This document shows, in pieces, positions 49,268-62,278 of a stretch of DNA of 64,000 nt. Origin of the DNA: Denticeps clupeoides (lineage: Eukaryota > Chordata > Actinopteri > Clupeiformes > Denticipitidae); contig NC_041723.1 in NCBI RefSeq assembly GCF_900700375.1, positions 15,987,763-16,051,762 on the forward strand, in the 5' to 3' direction. The translations under genes and the position numbers were made by a program. The notes beneath the pieces are model-generated. The model did not search any database. It was not told where the DNA came from and was given only the letters and a program-made list of their open reading frames with translations. How positions within the stretch are numbered: position 1 is the first letter of the stretch; each line of letters starts with the position of its first letter.

Positions 49268-52200
49268 ATGTCCAAGGACGGCCGTCACGATGGCCGACGG
49301 CGTGGCGCCGGTCAGCATCGCCTCGGGCCGAGGATGGGCCAGAGTGGGGATGGGAGGGAGAGATCTGGCAGTAACAGCTCCGGGTCTTCCCATGGAGGCG
49401 GCAAAGGCAGGAGTACGCCCATAAACATGGCCCTGAAGGTAGGCACGGTTTAAAAAGGCGAGCGTGCATCGTGAAAAATGAATGGGGCTTTATCGTGCAG
49501 CAGTTATTTAATCCAATGCGATGGTGGTTTACGTGCAGCTTTACTAGATGGAGCTGAATTCTTTCAATGGATCGCAGTGTTCATCACAATCACAATCCCT
49601 TACACGCCTGATGAATGTTATGCTGACATTTGTTGAATCTTTTAACACACGTTTCAGATTCTTCTATATTTTAGGACAATTATAATCGGTGCCTGCTTGT
49701 TAACATGATAGGTTTGGTTTGATGCAGTACCATAACTGGGACGTCTTCCTTTCTTTAAAAACACAGTTACACTTTCATTGGTGAAGCATGGCACACAACA
49801 TCATGGCTGGATCACTGTGTCAGCACAGCAGATGCTCACAGTGCCACAGATGAGTTGTGAGTCTGCCACTACTGACTGTGTACCACTATTGTTTGCTGTA
49901 AATTGGAGTTATTTACATTTACAGCATTTATCATTTACAGCATTTATCAGACGCCCTTATCCAGAGCGACTTACAATCAGTAGTTACAGGGACAGTCCCC
50001 CCCCTGGAGCAACTCCGGGTTAAGTGTCTTGCTCAGGGACACAATGGTAGTAAGTGGGATTTGAACCTGGGTCTTCTGGTTCATAGGCGAGTGTGTTACC
50101 CACTAGGCTACTACCACCCCATTTTATTTACCTGCAGCTATGTCTATGAACTATGAAAATAGACTTGTCTAATCTGTCCGAGGTTAATTGCCAAATTCCT
50201 CAACATGGGGCTGAGCTGTGCTTTCTGTATGAGGATGGCGTGGAGTCCCTTCTGCTCTCAAGCAGGTCCCTGTGGAAGCTAAACCAGGCACGAATGAACA
50301 TGTGGAAGATCTCCGTGCTGAGGCTGTAGCCTTTAAGGTTTGGATGGAGAACATCACTCGGAAACTACTGCGATTCGGCTTCGGCTGTTAAAAATAACTC
50401 TTTTTGTAGTGGGTAATATTGACAATAAGGACGATGTGATGGTCTCTCCACAAGAGCATAAAGGACAATAAGGCATGTGGTATGGATAATATTTCTGCAG
50501 AGCACTTAAAGCATGCAAGTAGGAAACTCTTCCCTCTGCTTGCCATCTGTTTTACAGGGTTTTTAACTCGGGTATTTTTACCCGACTCCATTTTATCTTT
50601 TATAATAAGTAGTAGAGATAACCTATAGCTCTGGACAGTAGTTTGTAATTTTTTTTTTTTTTTTTTTTTGCATGTGTAAATGGTCGGTCTGTCAAAACGG
50701 CTGAGTGACTGTGGAACTGGATGTGTAGTTGGTAGAACTCGACCATGTGATGTATGCAGAAGATTTAGTGGTCTTCTGTCCATACAGTGCTGGCCTTCAA
50801 CAGTGGTTTTATGGTCCAAGTTTGACATCACCTATAATGCCAGGAGGAGCAATCGTTTAATTGTAAGAAGTAAGGAGGACAGTCAACTGGTATTTCTATC
50901 AGGTGTTGTCCTTAAAGAATGTACCGTGGTTAAGTACTTGGGACAAACATGTTTGATGATCTGACTGATGATGTGGACATTTACAGACAGTGCCGGTTAT
51001 TGCATACACATTCTAACATGCTGGTACGTACATTGGCATGTGTGGGTTTTTTTTACCTTTGAAAACTGTATTTTTTGTACCCCTATGTACACTGCCCATT
51101 TATGGAAGCATTTGAAAACGTACCGTTGCGTGCAATAATGGATTGAGGTTGATGCTTAAAATGCCAAAATGGTGCAGTGCAAGCTCAATATTTTTTAGTG
51201 TTGGTGTGCCCAGAAGTTATGCAGCATTACAGAATCTCATGTACAGTTGCATGTGTAGATTAATGGACTCTAAAGACAGCATAACAGACTCTGTCATGCA
51301 GGGCTGCAACTATCGAATATTTTTGGAATAGAGTATTCTGTCGATTTTCCATCGATTAATCGGATAAATCATACTTTTGCGTTTTTAAACAACTCTATCA
51401 ATAGTGTGTTATTCAACATGAAAATTGTGTGTTATGCAACATGAACTAAGCCCATTTAATTAATCTTTCTGTGAAACATTCATGATGTACATGAAAACCT
51501 ATTTAACCTATTTGTCCTTAGTTTTATTTTAATAAAAAAAGGAAAAAGGGGTGCACTCCCTGCTATAGCCTATCTGAGAATAAATAGAAAAAAGTATTAA
51601 GGTACAAAATAGTATTACTAATAATCCAACATAAACAATACATTTCAGTTTCCAGTTGTATCCAGATGAGGTAGGTAGGTAGAATGTTTGTCTTTGTGCA
51701 ATGTTATGTGCAAAAAAGAGAGAGAGAGAGAGAGAGAGAGATTTGTCATAGTGCATGTGTGTGCAATGGATGTGCAAGCCTTTAAAAGAGCAAGTGGTGG
51801 TTACGATGCAAAAACTTCAGCATATTGACATGGTCAGAAGTAAGGCTTGCCCTATGCTTTGAGGCAATGTTCCCAGCAGCAGAGAACAAATGCTCTGAGG
51901 GCATTGAGGTGGTTGGAATACTTACCCAAAGCTTGCAAAGTCTTTTCTATCTGGCTGCATGTGCTCTCCACCATGGCAATGGATCCTCTTTTTTTGAGAG
52001 AGGACGTTCACCAAAATATTGACCTCCCTCTGCACCTCTTGATTTTGCTTCTCTTCCAAATCCTCTTCATCACTGCTATTGGAGTCTGATGATGAACCGA
52101 GAACATTGAGAAATGATCCCTTAACTTGATTCATTTCCCCTTTCACTGGACTGTCTTTCTTGCCTTCTGACAGTTAGTGACATTGTTTGAATTGTGCTTT

Positions 52201-54837
52201 GGACCTTAAATGATTCTTCAGAAGGCAAGAACTTAAGCAGCAAGTAGGGCAGTGTTAGGGTCCTCAGGTTTAAATACCAACAGGTCTTCCCACCTGTCAG
52301 TGATCTGTTCAGCTGCAAGATCCTGAAATGCCCTCACTGGTGCAGTTTCAAAAGCTGAACTCGTGGTGGATTTCTTGAGGGTCTATACCAGCTGTGGAAC
52401 CACAGACAGGGTCACATATTGTTCTCCACTCAGGAAAACTGCAGCCCCCCTCAAAAAGTTTAAGGATCTGAGTCAGCTCTCCAGCCATGATCCACTGCTC
52501 CGGCTTCAGGTCCAGATAGTGATGCCTTCCCCGTGGGTTGACCGCAGGATCAGAAAGAGCTGCTGTCGATGGCCATCTCTGTTCAAGGAGCCTGGAAGGA
52601 GTATGAACTTCCACCAAGAACTGATATCCTGTACCAACATGTGCTGTTGCACTCCCATTTGCTGCTGCCAGTTCACTCTTTTTATAGTGCTCCACCAGGC
52701 ACCTCAACTTGAGAAGGTTGTGATATTTTTCATTGTATTTTGCACAACTAACAGAGGCCCATCCGTGTCTCTCTTTCAGAAGTCTGGCCAGCTTTAATCA
52801 AATTCTTTAATCCATGGTGTCCTCCTCCATGGACAGTGGGCACATGTCTGTGATGAGCATATTCAAAATGCTCTTGGTAAAAACTGCAGCTTCGTCCACC
52901 GTGCATGAGGGACCTGTCCGGACGGAGCTGTCCATGCACCGCTGTGATCTACTGTGGGGAAGATTTGTGCAACAAATGCCATAAACTCACCCAAAAGTAA
53001 ATCTATATGCTAATGAATGTAGATTTGTCCATCTGTTGCATTTATTACTACCTTATGTATGGAGAAGGCGTGGTTTGAGATGTAACCTATCAGTGTGTCG
53101 GTCAGTGTCCGGGACTCAGACTCAGTCTTAGTGTTTAAATCTAAACTGAAAACCCATCTGTTTTCTCGGGCCTTCTGTTAAAGTCCCAGACGCTCAGTTC
53201 ACTTCACTCTGACTCAGTGTCAATTATAATCACACAGTCACCCTGTTAGACACAGACAGTGTTAAATTCACCCTAGTTAGGCTGTCCTGACCATCTACTC
53301 ATAACACGAATAATTACAAATAATGTACGTTCTAAGAAGCGTTAATGTTCATATCAGTTAGCCATCATAAAAATACGAGACCCACTCGAAGCTCCGTGTC
53401 GGTTAGGAGAAGTGCGGTTTACGTGAGTATGATTTTGGTGCTGTAGTATTGACGAAGTACTATTATGGTAAGCCAGGTCCATTTTACAGTGTATACACTG
53501 CACTACGTTGTCCACCTTACGCAGCGTAAAATGGTTTTATGCCTTTTACGCACAGCGGTATCTTCATTTCCTGCCAATAAATCGCGGCTCCTTAAATCTG
53601 TGAAATGCGCTTCAGTTAAAACAGTCAGTTTAGAACAATGATACCGGTGCTGCGCAGTCGTCTACAAAGCGGCAGCGATGCGATAATAGATGGACTTTGG
53701 TGACGAATTAAACAAAGCCTGGAGGCAAAGACTTTTCCTCGAACTTTTTTTGTAATCGAACCGTTCGAGTTTCAGCCCTACTGTCATGTTTTATTCTGAT
53801 ATGTGGAATTACTGTTAGTTGTAGCCTCTGTTGTAAGCCTGTAACTTTTCTTACCTTTTTCTTACCTGTGTCTCTAATAAAGTGAACTAACTAACAGGAT
53901 TTATACAATCACATATTGAAATGTTCTGTTTTCAATAACATTTTCTATTGTAACTCTTTTATTCTATTTTATTATACTAGTTGTTCTTCCCACTGCACTG
54001 TTCATGATCAATTTAGTTTTTATGTTTCTTTATTCTCTAATATTACACTGTCACCCAACTTGATGATTAACAAAAAAATGTCAGGATCCTTCCCACTAAA
54101 ATTGTGGTTACAGTCCGGTGACATCATCTCACAAACACCAGACAAATCATCTTCCAATTCTGTGCCTATTTTATTAATCGGATGATTTATGTGTAGACGT
54201 GATGGATATAGGCATGTTAATGAGCTCTTCATTTTGTATTATTTAGCTGTCATTGCTGTACTTATACATTATCATCCATTGTAGTGACCAGTCTGCTGGT
54301 CCTGTGTCTATATGTGAAATATATTTCATTTACACCAGAGCGCTAAGGCTGCAACTAGCGATTATTTGGGCAGTTTCCAGTCATGCATTGCAGTTACAAA
54401 TGTATATTTGACATGGTTGTGTAATAGTACATCAAGAAACGTGTTGATTTTGTCAACTTATTGTTCCATTCTACACAGCACTATGTACAATTTAGGATAT
54501 TTGCTCCAGGGCTCATGGGCACCGGTAGATTTGTCGACAGGCTGAGACTCATGTAAGACTGATTTTGGTCGCGGTGGCGCAGCCTGCAGTGTCCCTTGTG
54601 TTGCACACGCGTCATGGGTACATTTTGAAGGCAGGTGACCGGTTTCCGGCCTGTGAATGGCCACCGCAGCAGGGAGGAACTGAATAAACGCAGCTCGCAT
54701 TTTTATTAGTCTTTGGATCGCGTCTTCTTTGATCCACAGCGAACGCTGCAGGTGAAAAGCATCCGCGTCAAACCTTTTACGGGCAAAAAGCCCGTGCCTG
54801 ATAGATATGACCCTCAGAAGTCGAAGCCTCTGCAGTG

Positions 54838-54875
<38 letters not shown>

Positions 54876-55100
54876 GATGCGCAGGATGCGCCGCTGCCAC
54901 GCGTGGGTTTGTTGTCATCCTCTGGTCCGCCGTGACTCATGTGTTGTTGTGCCCAGTCGGATGCGCAGCCTCTGTGGCTGATGCGGCTCCGGCACACACG
55001 TTCTGTCGAGCCCCCCCGGCACCACCGGAGCAGCGGGAGAGGACCGGGGGCTGAGGGGGCTGGCCTGTCGAGTGCACATGACTGCACAGAAAGAGAGGGG

Positions 55101-55136
<36 letters not shown>

Positions 55137-55197
55137 GGGGAACAGGCTGTGCCGTGTCGCTGCTGCTCGGTGAAGAACCTGCGCAGTGGAGAGTGGC

Positions 55198-55234
<37 letters not shown>

Positions 55235-57082
55235 GGCAGGCTCGCGGGCGTCCGGCACGACCGAACGGTGAGCAGAGGAGGGAGCGCTCAGCCGTGATTT
55301 CACTTCTCAGCCTGCTTAATGGCACGCTCGCCACAACCTGATTGGTGGAGAAGTTGACTCGTCGGTGTGTTGGTGTGTGGGGGGGTGCTCATGTGTGGCC
55401 CGCGGTCCGAGATCACTTCCGTTGTGCCGTCCAATGAGGATGGCGCCCAGGGCAAGCTGTGATGGCGGCGAGGGGGTACAGGTCGCCTGAAGCATGTCAG
55501 GGCCGGATAAGGACGAGGAGCCTGCTTACAGACTCTACTTCTACTCTGTACGTACCTCCTAATCTCCCTTTTCTCTCCCTCGCTCTCTCTGCCTCTCGTC
55601 CCGCTTATAGTCCTGAAACCCTACACCTGCCTCTTCAGCGCACACACGGGCACCTTCTCAATGTTGCACGCGCTGTATTATGAATGTGTGTGTGTGTTGG
55701 AGTGAAAGATCTCTCTGTGCACGTTCCAAAAAGTGCCCACCCTCCCCCCTCTTCCCGCTAAGCCGCGTCCATAAATGGAAACCCCAAGGTGTCCGGGAGC
55801 CCTGACCTCCGCGTCCAGCCGCCGAGACAGGTGGTGAAGTCCTGGAGCCGGTTCAAGTGGATGAGGGCGAAAGCCTCACCTACGCGGGCAGGAGTCCGGC
55901 CCGGCGACCCGACCCCGTGGCGGGCCGGTTCTGCTGCCTCGAGTGCGGTTTTAAAAAGGTGCTGGGTGCATCTTGTCTTCACAGCGCCGACTGAAGATGC
56001 TGTATAAAGAGAAGTAGGTCAGTCGTGAGTGTTGCGCCTGCAGCCGACCAGGACAGCGTGCTGCTCATGCATGTGTGGAAACCTAGCGAGTTCTGCAGAG
56101 TTCATTCCGTTTCACCATGACCATGTAAACACTGTTGGTACAGCCATGTTGTGGGAAAAACTAGGCCATTGGCGCAGTGGGAGGAGGGTTTAGGTAAGGA
56201 TTGGCGCGCCGCTTCCTGCTCGTCCATGCCACCGATGTGCAGGCAAGTGACACCGTTGACTTCATCTTCTTTAAAGTGCAGCCATGGCGTGCAGTTCCCA
56301 TTTGTAACTGACTGCTGTGCAAGTTTTGGCAGGATCCTGCGATTAGTGCGAATTATTATGCATTATCTGCTGCGTGATGGGATTTGGAAGGGCCGCATAC
56401 TTAACAGGGCTGTTTAAAAAGCGCTGGAGTTGGATCTTTCATGGGCATCTCCAAGTGGGTCTCGTTACAAAACAGATTGGCTTTTGGCGTTCACGCATGG
56501 ATTCCTGAATCATGCTGAGAGATGACATTAGTAGAGATTGTGTTGAAGGCAGGCAGGGAAGGAAGGAGGGAGGGGGTAGAGACAGCCAAAGACCTGGCCC
56601 AATGTCTCTTTAACGTCACACGAGGTGCCAAGGAACCACCGTATGGTGAGATACCGTTCAAGCCATTCAAATAGCTATCTAGTATCTACCAGTGCAAACG
56701 CAGCTATAATGCAGCGGTGTAGAAGTGGCGGTGTGATGCTGTAATTCTTTGCCCCAAACCCGGTCTGGGCTCAATTTTTATCATTATAGTCCATGTTTGG
56801 TCAGCGATTGTTTTAAACCTGCTTATTTCCTCTCCCTTTTAGTTTAGCGCTTGTATCAAGCACAAAGAAAGCCGGGCGTTTAAAATGCTGTACTTGTCGG
56901 GCCGTTTTTAGGCTCGATTTCAGCTCTAGTGTGATGCACACCATATTCTGCCGCAGTTTTTATGAATTGCCACATTGATTGCGAGACTGCAGGGGCAGGA
57001 TTGCCATGGAACCCAAAACACTGATGGTGGAGCTCACACATTTAACTTTTTCAGGCCTGAATTTTTGACACTTACAAACACA

Positions 57083-57138
<56 letters not shown>

Positions 57139-60100
57139 ATATCTATACAGACATTGTTGGAACAGTCACTCAAATTAGCGATAAGTCCTTTACATGTTCA
57201 ATGAAGGAGGACAAGATATGATGAAACTTCATCCTGTGATTTCTCAAAGAGCAGCATGGCAAGCACAGTCCTGACCCGCTGCTTGGAGGTAGGGGTGCTG
57301 GGCCTGTTGGTTTTCAGAATAGTATTAGGTACACTGGGGAGCAGCAAGAGGATTGAACACACAGCAGGACAGATTAACAGGATATTTGGCAAATTCCGTC
57401 TCACTGCCCATTGAGTTTGCCTAATGTGATGTAGCATCATTTTTCCATGTGATGGTGGAGTGTACAGTGGATGCCGTGGTTGACCTGAAGTGTTTCCTCT
57501 GTGACAGGCCTCTTTCCAACGCTCGAACAGCCATGACAAGGTGAGGAAAATTGTGGCCGAAGAAGGCCGGACTGCTCGCAACCTCATCGCATGGAGCGTT
57601 CCTCTGGAGGAGGAAGGTGAGCTCTGCTCTAATGCAATATGCACACACCCGAACATATAACCACAACCATATACCTCCCATGGTTGAATATCACACTTGT
57701 TGCTCTTCACATAAAAGGTTAATTAAAATGAGCCTGATGCTGGCTATGCTGATAATGCAGGCTGATGCCAAATAGTAATGCTTGATTAAAAACGGCGAAA
57801 TGAACACTGTGTGCTCTGCGCCCTGGATGAAATTGCATTATATTGTGCAATTGCCTCAATCCCGCTGTCTTAGTTGGCTGCATATTAATGTTTTCCCATG
57901 CCCTCTCTACAAAATCCGCTCTGTGTTTCGGTACAGATGATAAGTGTCAGTTATGTCACTGTAGGAACAGTCGATGTGGACCGATGTCATTTGAGCCCAG
58001 GTTTCATTGTGGATCTCTTGGGTGAAAGACTATCTCCCCCACGTAATAAAACAATGCCCCGGCAGCACTTCCTCCTGTTATATGAGATCTGTCGCCTTCT
58101 GTAAGCTCTCAGGCCGCCCTGCAGGCCTAGTTGGTTCTGGCTTCTGTTCTACTCACTGCCTGACAGTACAGATGGGTACAGATTTTTTTTTTTTTTTTTA
58201 TCATCAAAATTACTTATCAATTCTCATCATTTGGTTCTCATGATGAGCAATGTAGTTATGAAATGTTTCTGTTGTAATAATAATAATTATAGTAATAATA
58301 ATAAAATGTACTACTACTACTAATAATAGTGTTACTATGTCATGAAAATGCTTGACTTAACACATTAATAAAATAATAAACATATTTCTGTTAATTATCT
58401 AAGCTGTATACAACTTTATGAAGCAAAGCAAACTTTTTGCTCTGATTTTAATTTAGTAAAAAAAATCTGAATTGCTGTGTTTATGAAATTTGAATCAGTG
58501 CCTGCGTTTGTCAAATTGTTACATTTACAGATAAAGCAGTGAAAACTCCTTCTGGTCAGAAAAATGACTTCCAGTATAGTACAAGGGCAATATAGTATAG
58601 GGCAAGTTACTAAATGAAGCAATTCCATTTTTATGATTATAAAGATTCTGAGGTTTGGACTTATTATGTTTCATATTTTTGTACTCTTCTGTGAACAGAT
58701 TTCATAATGACAGTACTGCAGACACATTTTCAGAGTCAGAGTGCAGAGTCCCTCTTGTTTGCATGTGTAGAAGTGTTTCTCACGATTGGTTTGGTTTTGA
58801 GTGAGCGGCAGCCGACACTGTCGGGTGTTTCTATGGGGACGTGTTGGGGGTGGGCTTTTTATTCTAAATAAAGCTGTTGCGTCTGTCATTAGTCAGCAAA
58901 TGTGTAACGCTATAACTGTTCTTGCTGGTTTCCTGTCTTCAGGTTTCAGGTCCTGTCTGGATTTCCTTTTTTCCTCAAATGCTCACATTAAAATGTATAT
59001 TTTAAAAAGAGCCAGGATTGTATCCTACTGGGCCCTTGATCTGGTTCCCAGTTTCCCAGTTTTTGTCGGTAGGCTGCATGGACTGTGCTAATGGTTCTTC
59101 ACTGCTCTGGTTACATTATCAGGTGATGAAAGATCAATAAGGGCCTGCTTCGGTTAATTTAACACCGAGTAACTGCTCTGTTTGACAGGCTCCGTTAGGG
59201 AATTTTGACTCGAGAAGCCCCAGCGTAAACCATACTGGAGAGGGTCATGGGTCAGATTGGAGAGAGCAGAGTAGTGTTGCCATTTCTACTGGATATTGGA
59301 CTATGACCAAGACCACATCAATTTCAAATTATTGTTCCCTTTTTTATTTCAGGTTCAGAGAATTTTTCTAATAAATTAAATTAAAGATCAACAAACTCTT
59401 TTCTGCATGGTTTGTTTTACATGTTGTTGCCATGAAATTTAGTAGTGAAATATATCACTTTCTACATTTGTTTTCTGCATTCTCTTTCTATTTCTATTAT
59501 TAATCAAATGTGGGTTTTATGAGATTTGCAAGTCATTGTTTCTGTTTTTATCATTTTAAACAGGGACTTTGAGATGTGTTAAAATATTTACAGTTTAAAG
59601 TACTACAATACCATTGATTGAATTAATTAATGGTTTATTTGTAGGACCCCCTTTATTACTTTTTTCAATTATTAAAAAAAAATAAATAAATCTGTATGTC
59701 GCACACTTCAAAGTTAAAGTCTGGCCTGTTTAACTGTGATGCTTTTGGCAAATCCTGCATCGGACCTGAAGTACAAATATAGGATTGCTTATGGGAGGAG
59801 GGGGGTGTCGAAAGAAAGGCCTTCTGCCCCAGGCTGTATCACATCACAGACGGCTCTCAGACAGCGGAGCGAGCTTGTAGTCATATCGCCTGGAAACTCG
59901 CCCTGATCTTTATCTGCCCTGTTTGGTCCTCATTAAAAATTGACTGTCCTGTTTTGTTTTGGATTTTTTTTTTCTTGTCTGCAGGAAAGTCCAAGTCTCA
60001 GTCCAACAGCAACGCAAGAGCCCACAGGGTCAACCCCGGCACTCACCGGAACAAAAAACAAGGGAGTGTGAGTATTTTTCCCCAAGCACCCACGTTCCAT

Positions 60101-62124
60101 TCAGCTTGTTCCGTTTATTGCCACAGGAGGGAGGCAGAGACCGTCTCATGCTATTCCTGTGGAGTGGAGGGGTGGAACCTCATCTTGACCGCTGGACAAC
60201 AAATAATAAAAAAAAAAGAACACCTTTTGTTGTTCAAGGAATTGAATATATGAATCCATATCCACATAGATGGAGAGTGAGTCAAGTCTCTTTACTGAAC
60301 ACTACACGGACACCGTTCAGGACGCAGCAGAAGAGTGACGCTGCTGTCCTTTTTAAACAACTGGAGCCGGCACCCTATTCTAGCTCTGAGTCCAGCTTAT
60401 TTGAGCTGGATAAATCCGACCCAGTTTTCTGTTACCGCCCACCGCCAACCTTTTAACAGCATTTGTGATGCATATTTTGAGCTACAATAAAATTAAACAC
60501 ATTGGATTTTAATGTTACAAGATCACAGTAATAATCTTTTAAGAAAATATGACTTTTCATTCAATTTTTATGCAGATGATACACAAATCTACTTGCCTCT
60601 AGAACATACATAAACCAGCTTTTTAAAACCCTTACTTGACTGCCTGGAAATCAAGGAATGGGTGGCTTTCATCTTTTTCAACAAAAGCAAAATTGAGTAT
60701 TTTCTTTTTTTTTTTTTTTTTATCATTTGCTACAAGCCCAATATTACATTTTAATGATTTTCAGAAAAAAAATGCCTTTTAGAAGGCATTGATACTTTTA
60801 TTACATTGTGACCTGACTACTGCAACACTTTAGTCTCCCATGGTCAGTCCAGAAAGCTGCAACCTGCTGGTTTTATCGATAGTTTTTAAGGCTCTAAATG
60901 GGCATGCCCCACCTTACACAACTGATCTTGTTCATCTTTAGCAAACCCCTAGATCTTTGAGATCTAACGGCAATGGTAACAGCCTCCTCCACGTTAAGCA
61001 GAAGGGTGACAGAGCCGTCACAATTGCTGCGGCCTGCTTATGGACATTTGCTACCGCCTGACATTAAGTTCGCTCATACAACTTTGGTTTTTAAATCTAG
61101 GCTTAAAACTCATTTAAGCTTTCCCAGAGTTTTAAATGTTTTACTGTCCATGTATTTTATATACAGTTATAAAGCTATTACTCTCAGTGTATTGTACTTC
61201 TTGTGTATATTTGTATGTCTTTTTATGTTTGTACAGAACTTTGGTGTGGTGGAACTGCTGTTAAAGTGATTACGAAATAAAGTCGATTTGACTTGAATTC
61301 ACTACATAATTATTTTTTTATGTTCCATGCACATGTCAAACCAAATCCTCATTTGGTCTTCTCTCATTAATAAATAATTCTGTAACTTACTCTTCTTCAC
61401 TGCTGGTCTTCTGTGCCCACTATGAAGAAACTAATGGACATTGATTAGCGTTATTGACTGGGCACTGACAAGCCTGGTCTTTTCTGTCTGCTTGTCGTGG
61501 CTGAGCCTTCAGTCTTCTACTCCTGAGGTGTACCTCACCCACACAGATGGTGTTACACTCACAGCAAGCTGCAATGTACCTCAATGTACCAATGCCTGCG
61601 TCTTCACTGCGGAGCTGAGAGAGATGAGCTGTACCCACAGTATCAGTGTTTATACCTGTTTCTGAATACGTTATGGACTTATGGATCATGTGACTGATAC
61701 AGTGATTGCAATTTTTATTACATTTTTATGTTGCTGCGAAGAACACACCACTGCATGTACCACAACAAAAAGTGTCCTCTGCATTTAACCCAACCCTATG
61801 TGAAACAGTGTGCGGCTATCCAAAGTGTGCAGGGGACAAGGCCTTGCTCTGTGGTACCTCAGTGGCAGTTTTACTGCATGGGGACTCTGATCACAGGGTC
61901 TGATGGGCTTTTTTTTCTCCTTCCAGAATGCTGTACTAGACTGTAAGGGCAGCAGCGGGGCTCTCCTGGAGAAAGGCTCAGAGAAGAGCCCTACAAAAGC
62001 CCGACAGCCAAGGAAGGTGGACCTGAGGGCCCGCTATTGGGCATTCCTCTTTGACAACCTGCGCCGGGCAGTTGATGAAATCTACGTCACGTGTGAGTCG
62101 GACCAGAGCGTGGTGGAATGTAAG
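49268..62124 (+). CDS. scaper: SCAPER, 5' part (gene continues past the window)
   Basis: Exons found: 49268-49438 (tentative first exon), 57508-57616, 59985-60067 and 61927-62124, all in compatible phases. The secure part reads ASFQRSNSHDKVRKIVAEEG, RTARNLIAWSVPLEEE, GKSKSQSNSNARAHRVNPG, then SPTKARQPRKVDLRARYWAF, LFDNLRRAVDEIYVTCESDQ and SVVECK, matching the conserved N-terminus of SCAPER, an ER-associated cyclin-A-binding protein with roles in cell cycle and cilia. The first exon encodes a Gly/Ser/Arg-rich MSKDGRHDGRRRGAG... ending in TPINMALK and joins in phase 0 to the ASFQ exon, but human SCAPER starts with M(M)ASFQ, so this extension is an inference from position and phase. The next human exon (starting EVLMMLDNYV) was not found before the window ends. 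Confidence 0.88.
49910..50116 (-). repeat. Full-length V-SINE in scaper intron 1
   Basis: Reverse orientation, with a short duplication of the tail (ATTTACAGCATTTATC twice), then GCGACTTACAATCAGTAGTT, TTGAACCTGGGTCTTCTGG (B box) and GGCTACTACCACC. Very well preserved. Confidence 0.92.
51714..51741. repeat. (GA)n microsatellite inside the hAT remnant
   Basis: About thirteen GA units after AAAAAA. Confidence 0.9.
53045..53330 (+). mobile_element. LINE 3' fragment inside the hAT remnant
   Basis: The reading SLVFKSKLKTHLFSRAFC is the typical C-terminal end of L2/Rex-type LINE proteins, and TAGTTAGGCTGTCCTGACCA follows in the 3' UTR. It lies within the bounds of the hAT element, so it entered after the hAT. 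Confidence 0.55.
54345..54375 (+). mobile_element. Single hAT end fragment
   Basis: AAGGCTGCAACTAGCGATTA resembles the hAT terminal sequence at 51299. No matching second end was seen nearby. Confidence 0.4.
54836..54874. repeat. (GT)n microsatellite
   Basis: Close to twenty GT units in a GC-rich part of scaper intron 1. Confidence 0.95.
55094..55140. repeat. (GA)n microsatellite
   Basis: Runs of GA with occasional GGG interruptions. Long antisense open frames here are made by this repeat, not by a gene. Confidence 0.9.
55196..55236. repeat. (CAGA)n microsatellite
   Basis: About nine CAGA units followed by CAGGCAGG. Confidence 0.95.
55494..55547 (+). other. Candidate alternative first coding exon (scaper or unknown)
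   Basis: An ATG opens 18 codons (MSGPDKDEEPAYRLYFYS) that end exactly at a donor TCT|GTACGT in phase 0, within a CpG-rich stretch. Phase 0 would fit the scaper exon at 57508. I do not recognise the peptide, and there is no proof that it is spliced to scaper. Confidence 0.3.
57078..57131. repeat. (CA)n microsatellite
   Basis: More than twenty CA units followed by a short TA run, in scaper intron 1. Confidence 0.95.
60530..61290 (+). mobile_element. L2-type LINE remnant
   Basis: FYADDTQIYLPLEH is the reverse-transcriptase catalytic motif region (Y-A-D-D). Further on are VQKAATCW and, in another frame, SQLLRPAYGHLLPPDIKF with LVFKSRLKTHLSFPRVL, the usual C-terminal end. The 5' part is absent and the frame broken. 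It ends near AATAAAGTCGATTTGACTTG, in scaper intron 3. Confidence 0.8.
61715..61895 (-). repeat. Worn copy of the second SINE family
   Basis: GTGTCCTCTGCATTTAACCC, then CAGTGTGCGGCTATCC, then CAAGGCCTTGCTCTGTGGTA and CCTCAGTGGCAG follow the order of the copy at 24955-25190 in the same reverse orientation. It ends about 30 bases before a scaper exon. Confidence 0.6.
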
Positions 62125-62278
62125 GTACGAGTCTGGAGGGGTCAACTCATAGGGTCTGTGAGAGTTGTATATTTTTTTTTAATGCAAAACTAATTTTCTT
62201 TTCCTACCTAATCTTGTGCTGCTAATTATGACTATATTATCATGAAAATGACAGTAAGCATGTAGAAAAAAAATTATA

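Larger units (their letters stand above)
51299..53780 (-). mobile_element. hAT DNA transposon remnant with intact 8-bp target duplication
   Basis: Left end CAGGGCTGCAACT and right end AGTTTCAGCCCTA are terminal inverted repeats of the hAT type. The 8 bases CTGTCATG stand on both sides (51291-51298 and 53781-53788). On the minus strand, transposase pieces remain: CHGGEHMQPDRKDF and ALRAFVLCCWEH, which correspond to the WW...FP and SERxFSxAG blocks of the hAT dimerisation domain, and DLKPEQWIMAGELTQILKLF upstream. Many frame breaks; inactive. Confidence 0.88.
50430..53890 (+). mobile_element. LINE remnant, split by a hAT insertion
   Basis: Pieces such as IKDNKACGMDNISAEHLKHA, then VRSKEDSQLVFLSG, then YRQCR..., and KMPKWCSAS, correspond to the reverse-transcriptase and downstream region of a non-LTR retrotransposon (clade not certain). 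The frame is broken many times. Sequence of the element runs up to 51298 and resumes at 53781, ending in AATAAAGTGAACTAACTAAC near 53880. The insertion between is the hAT element with its target duplication. Confidence 0.65.

Noticed and set aside
54458-55334. Long minus-strand open frames (281 and 139 residues)
   Set aside because: They are produced by the GT, GA and CAGA microsatellites, which stay open in several frames, and show no family resemblance.
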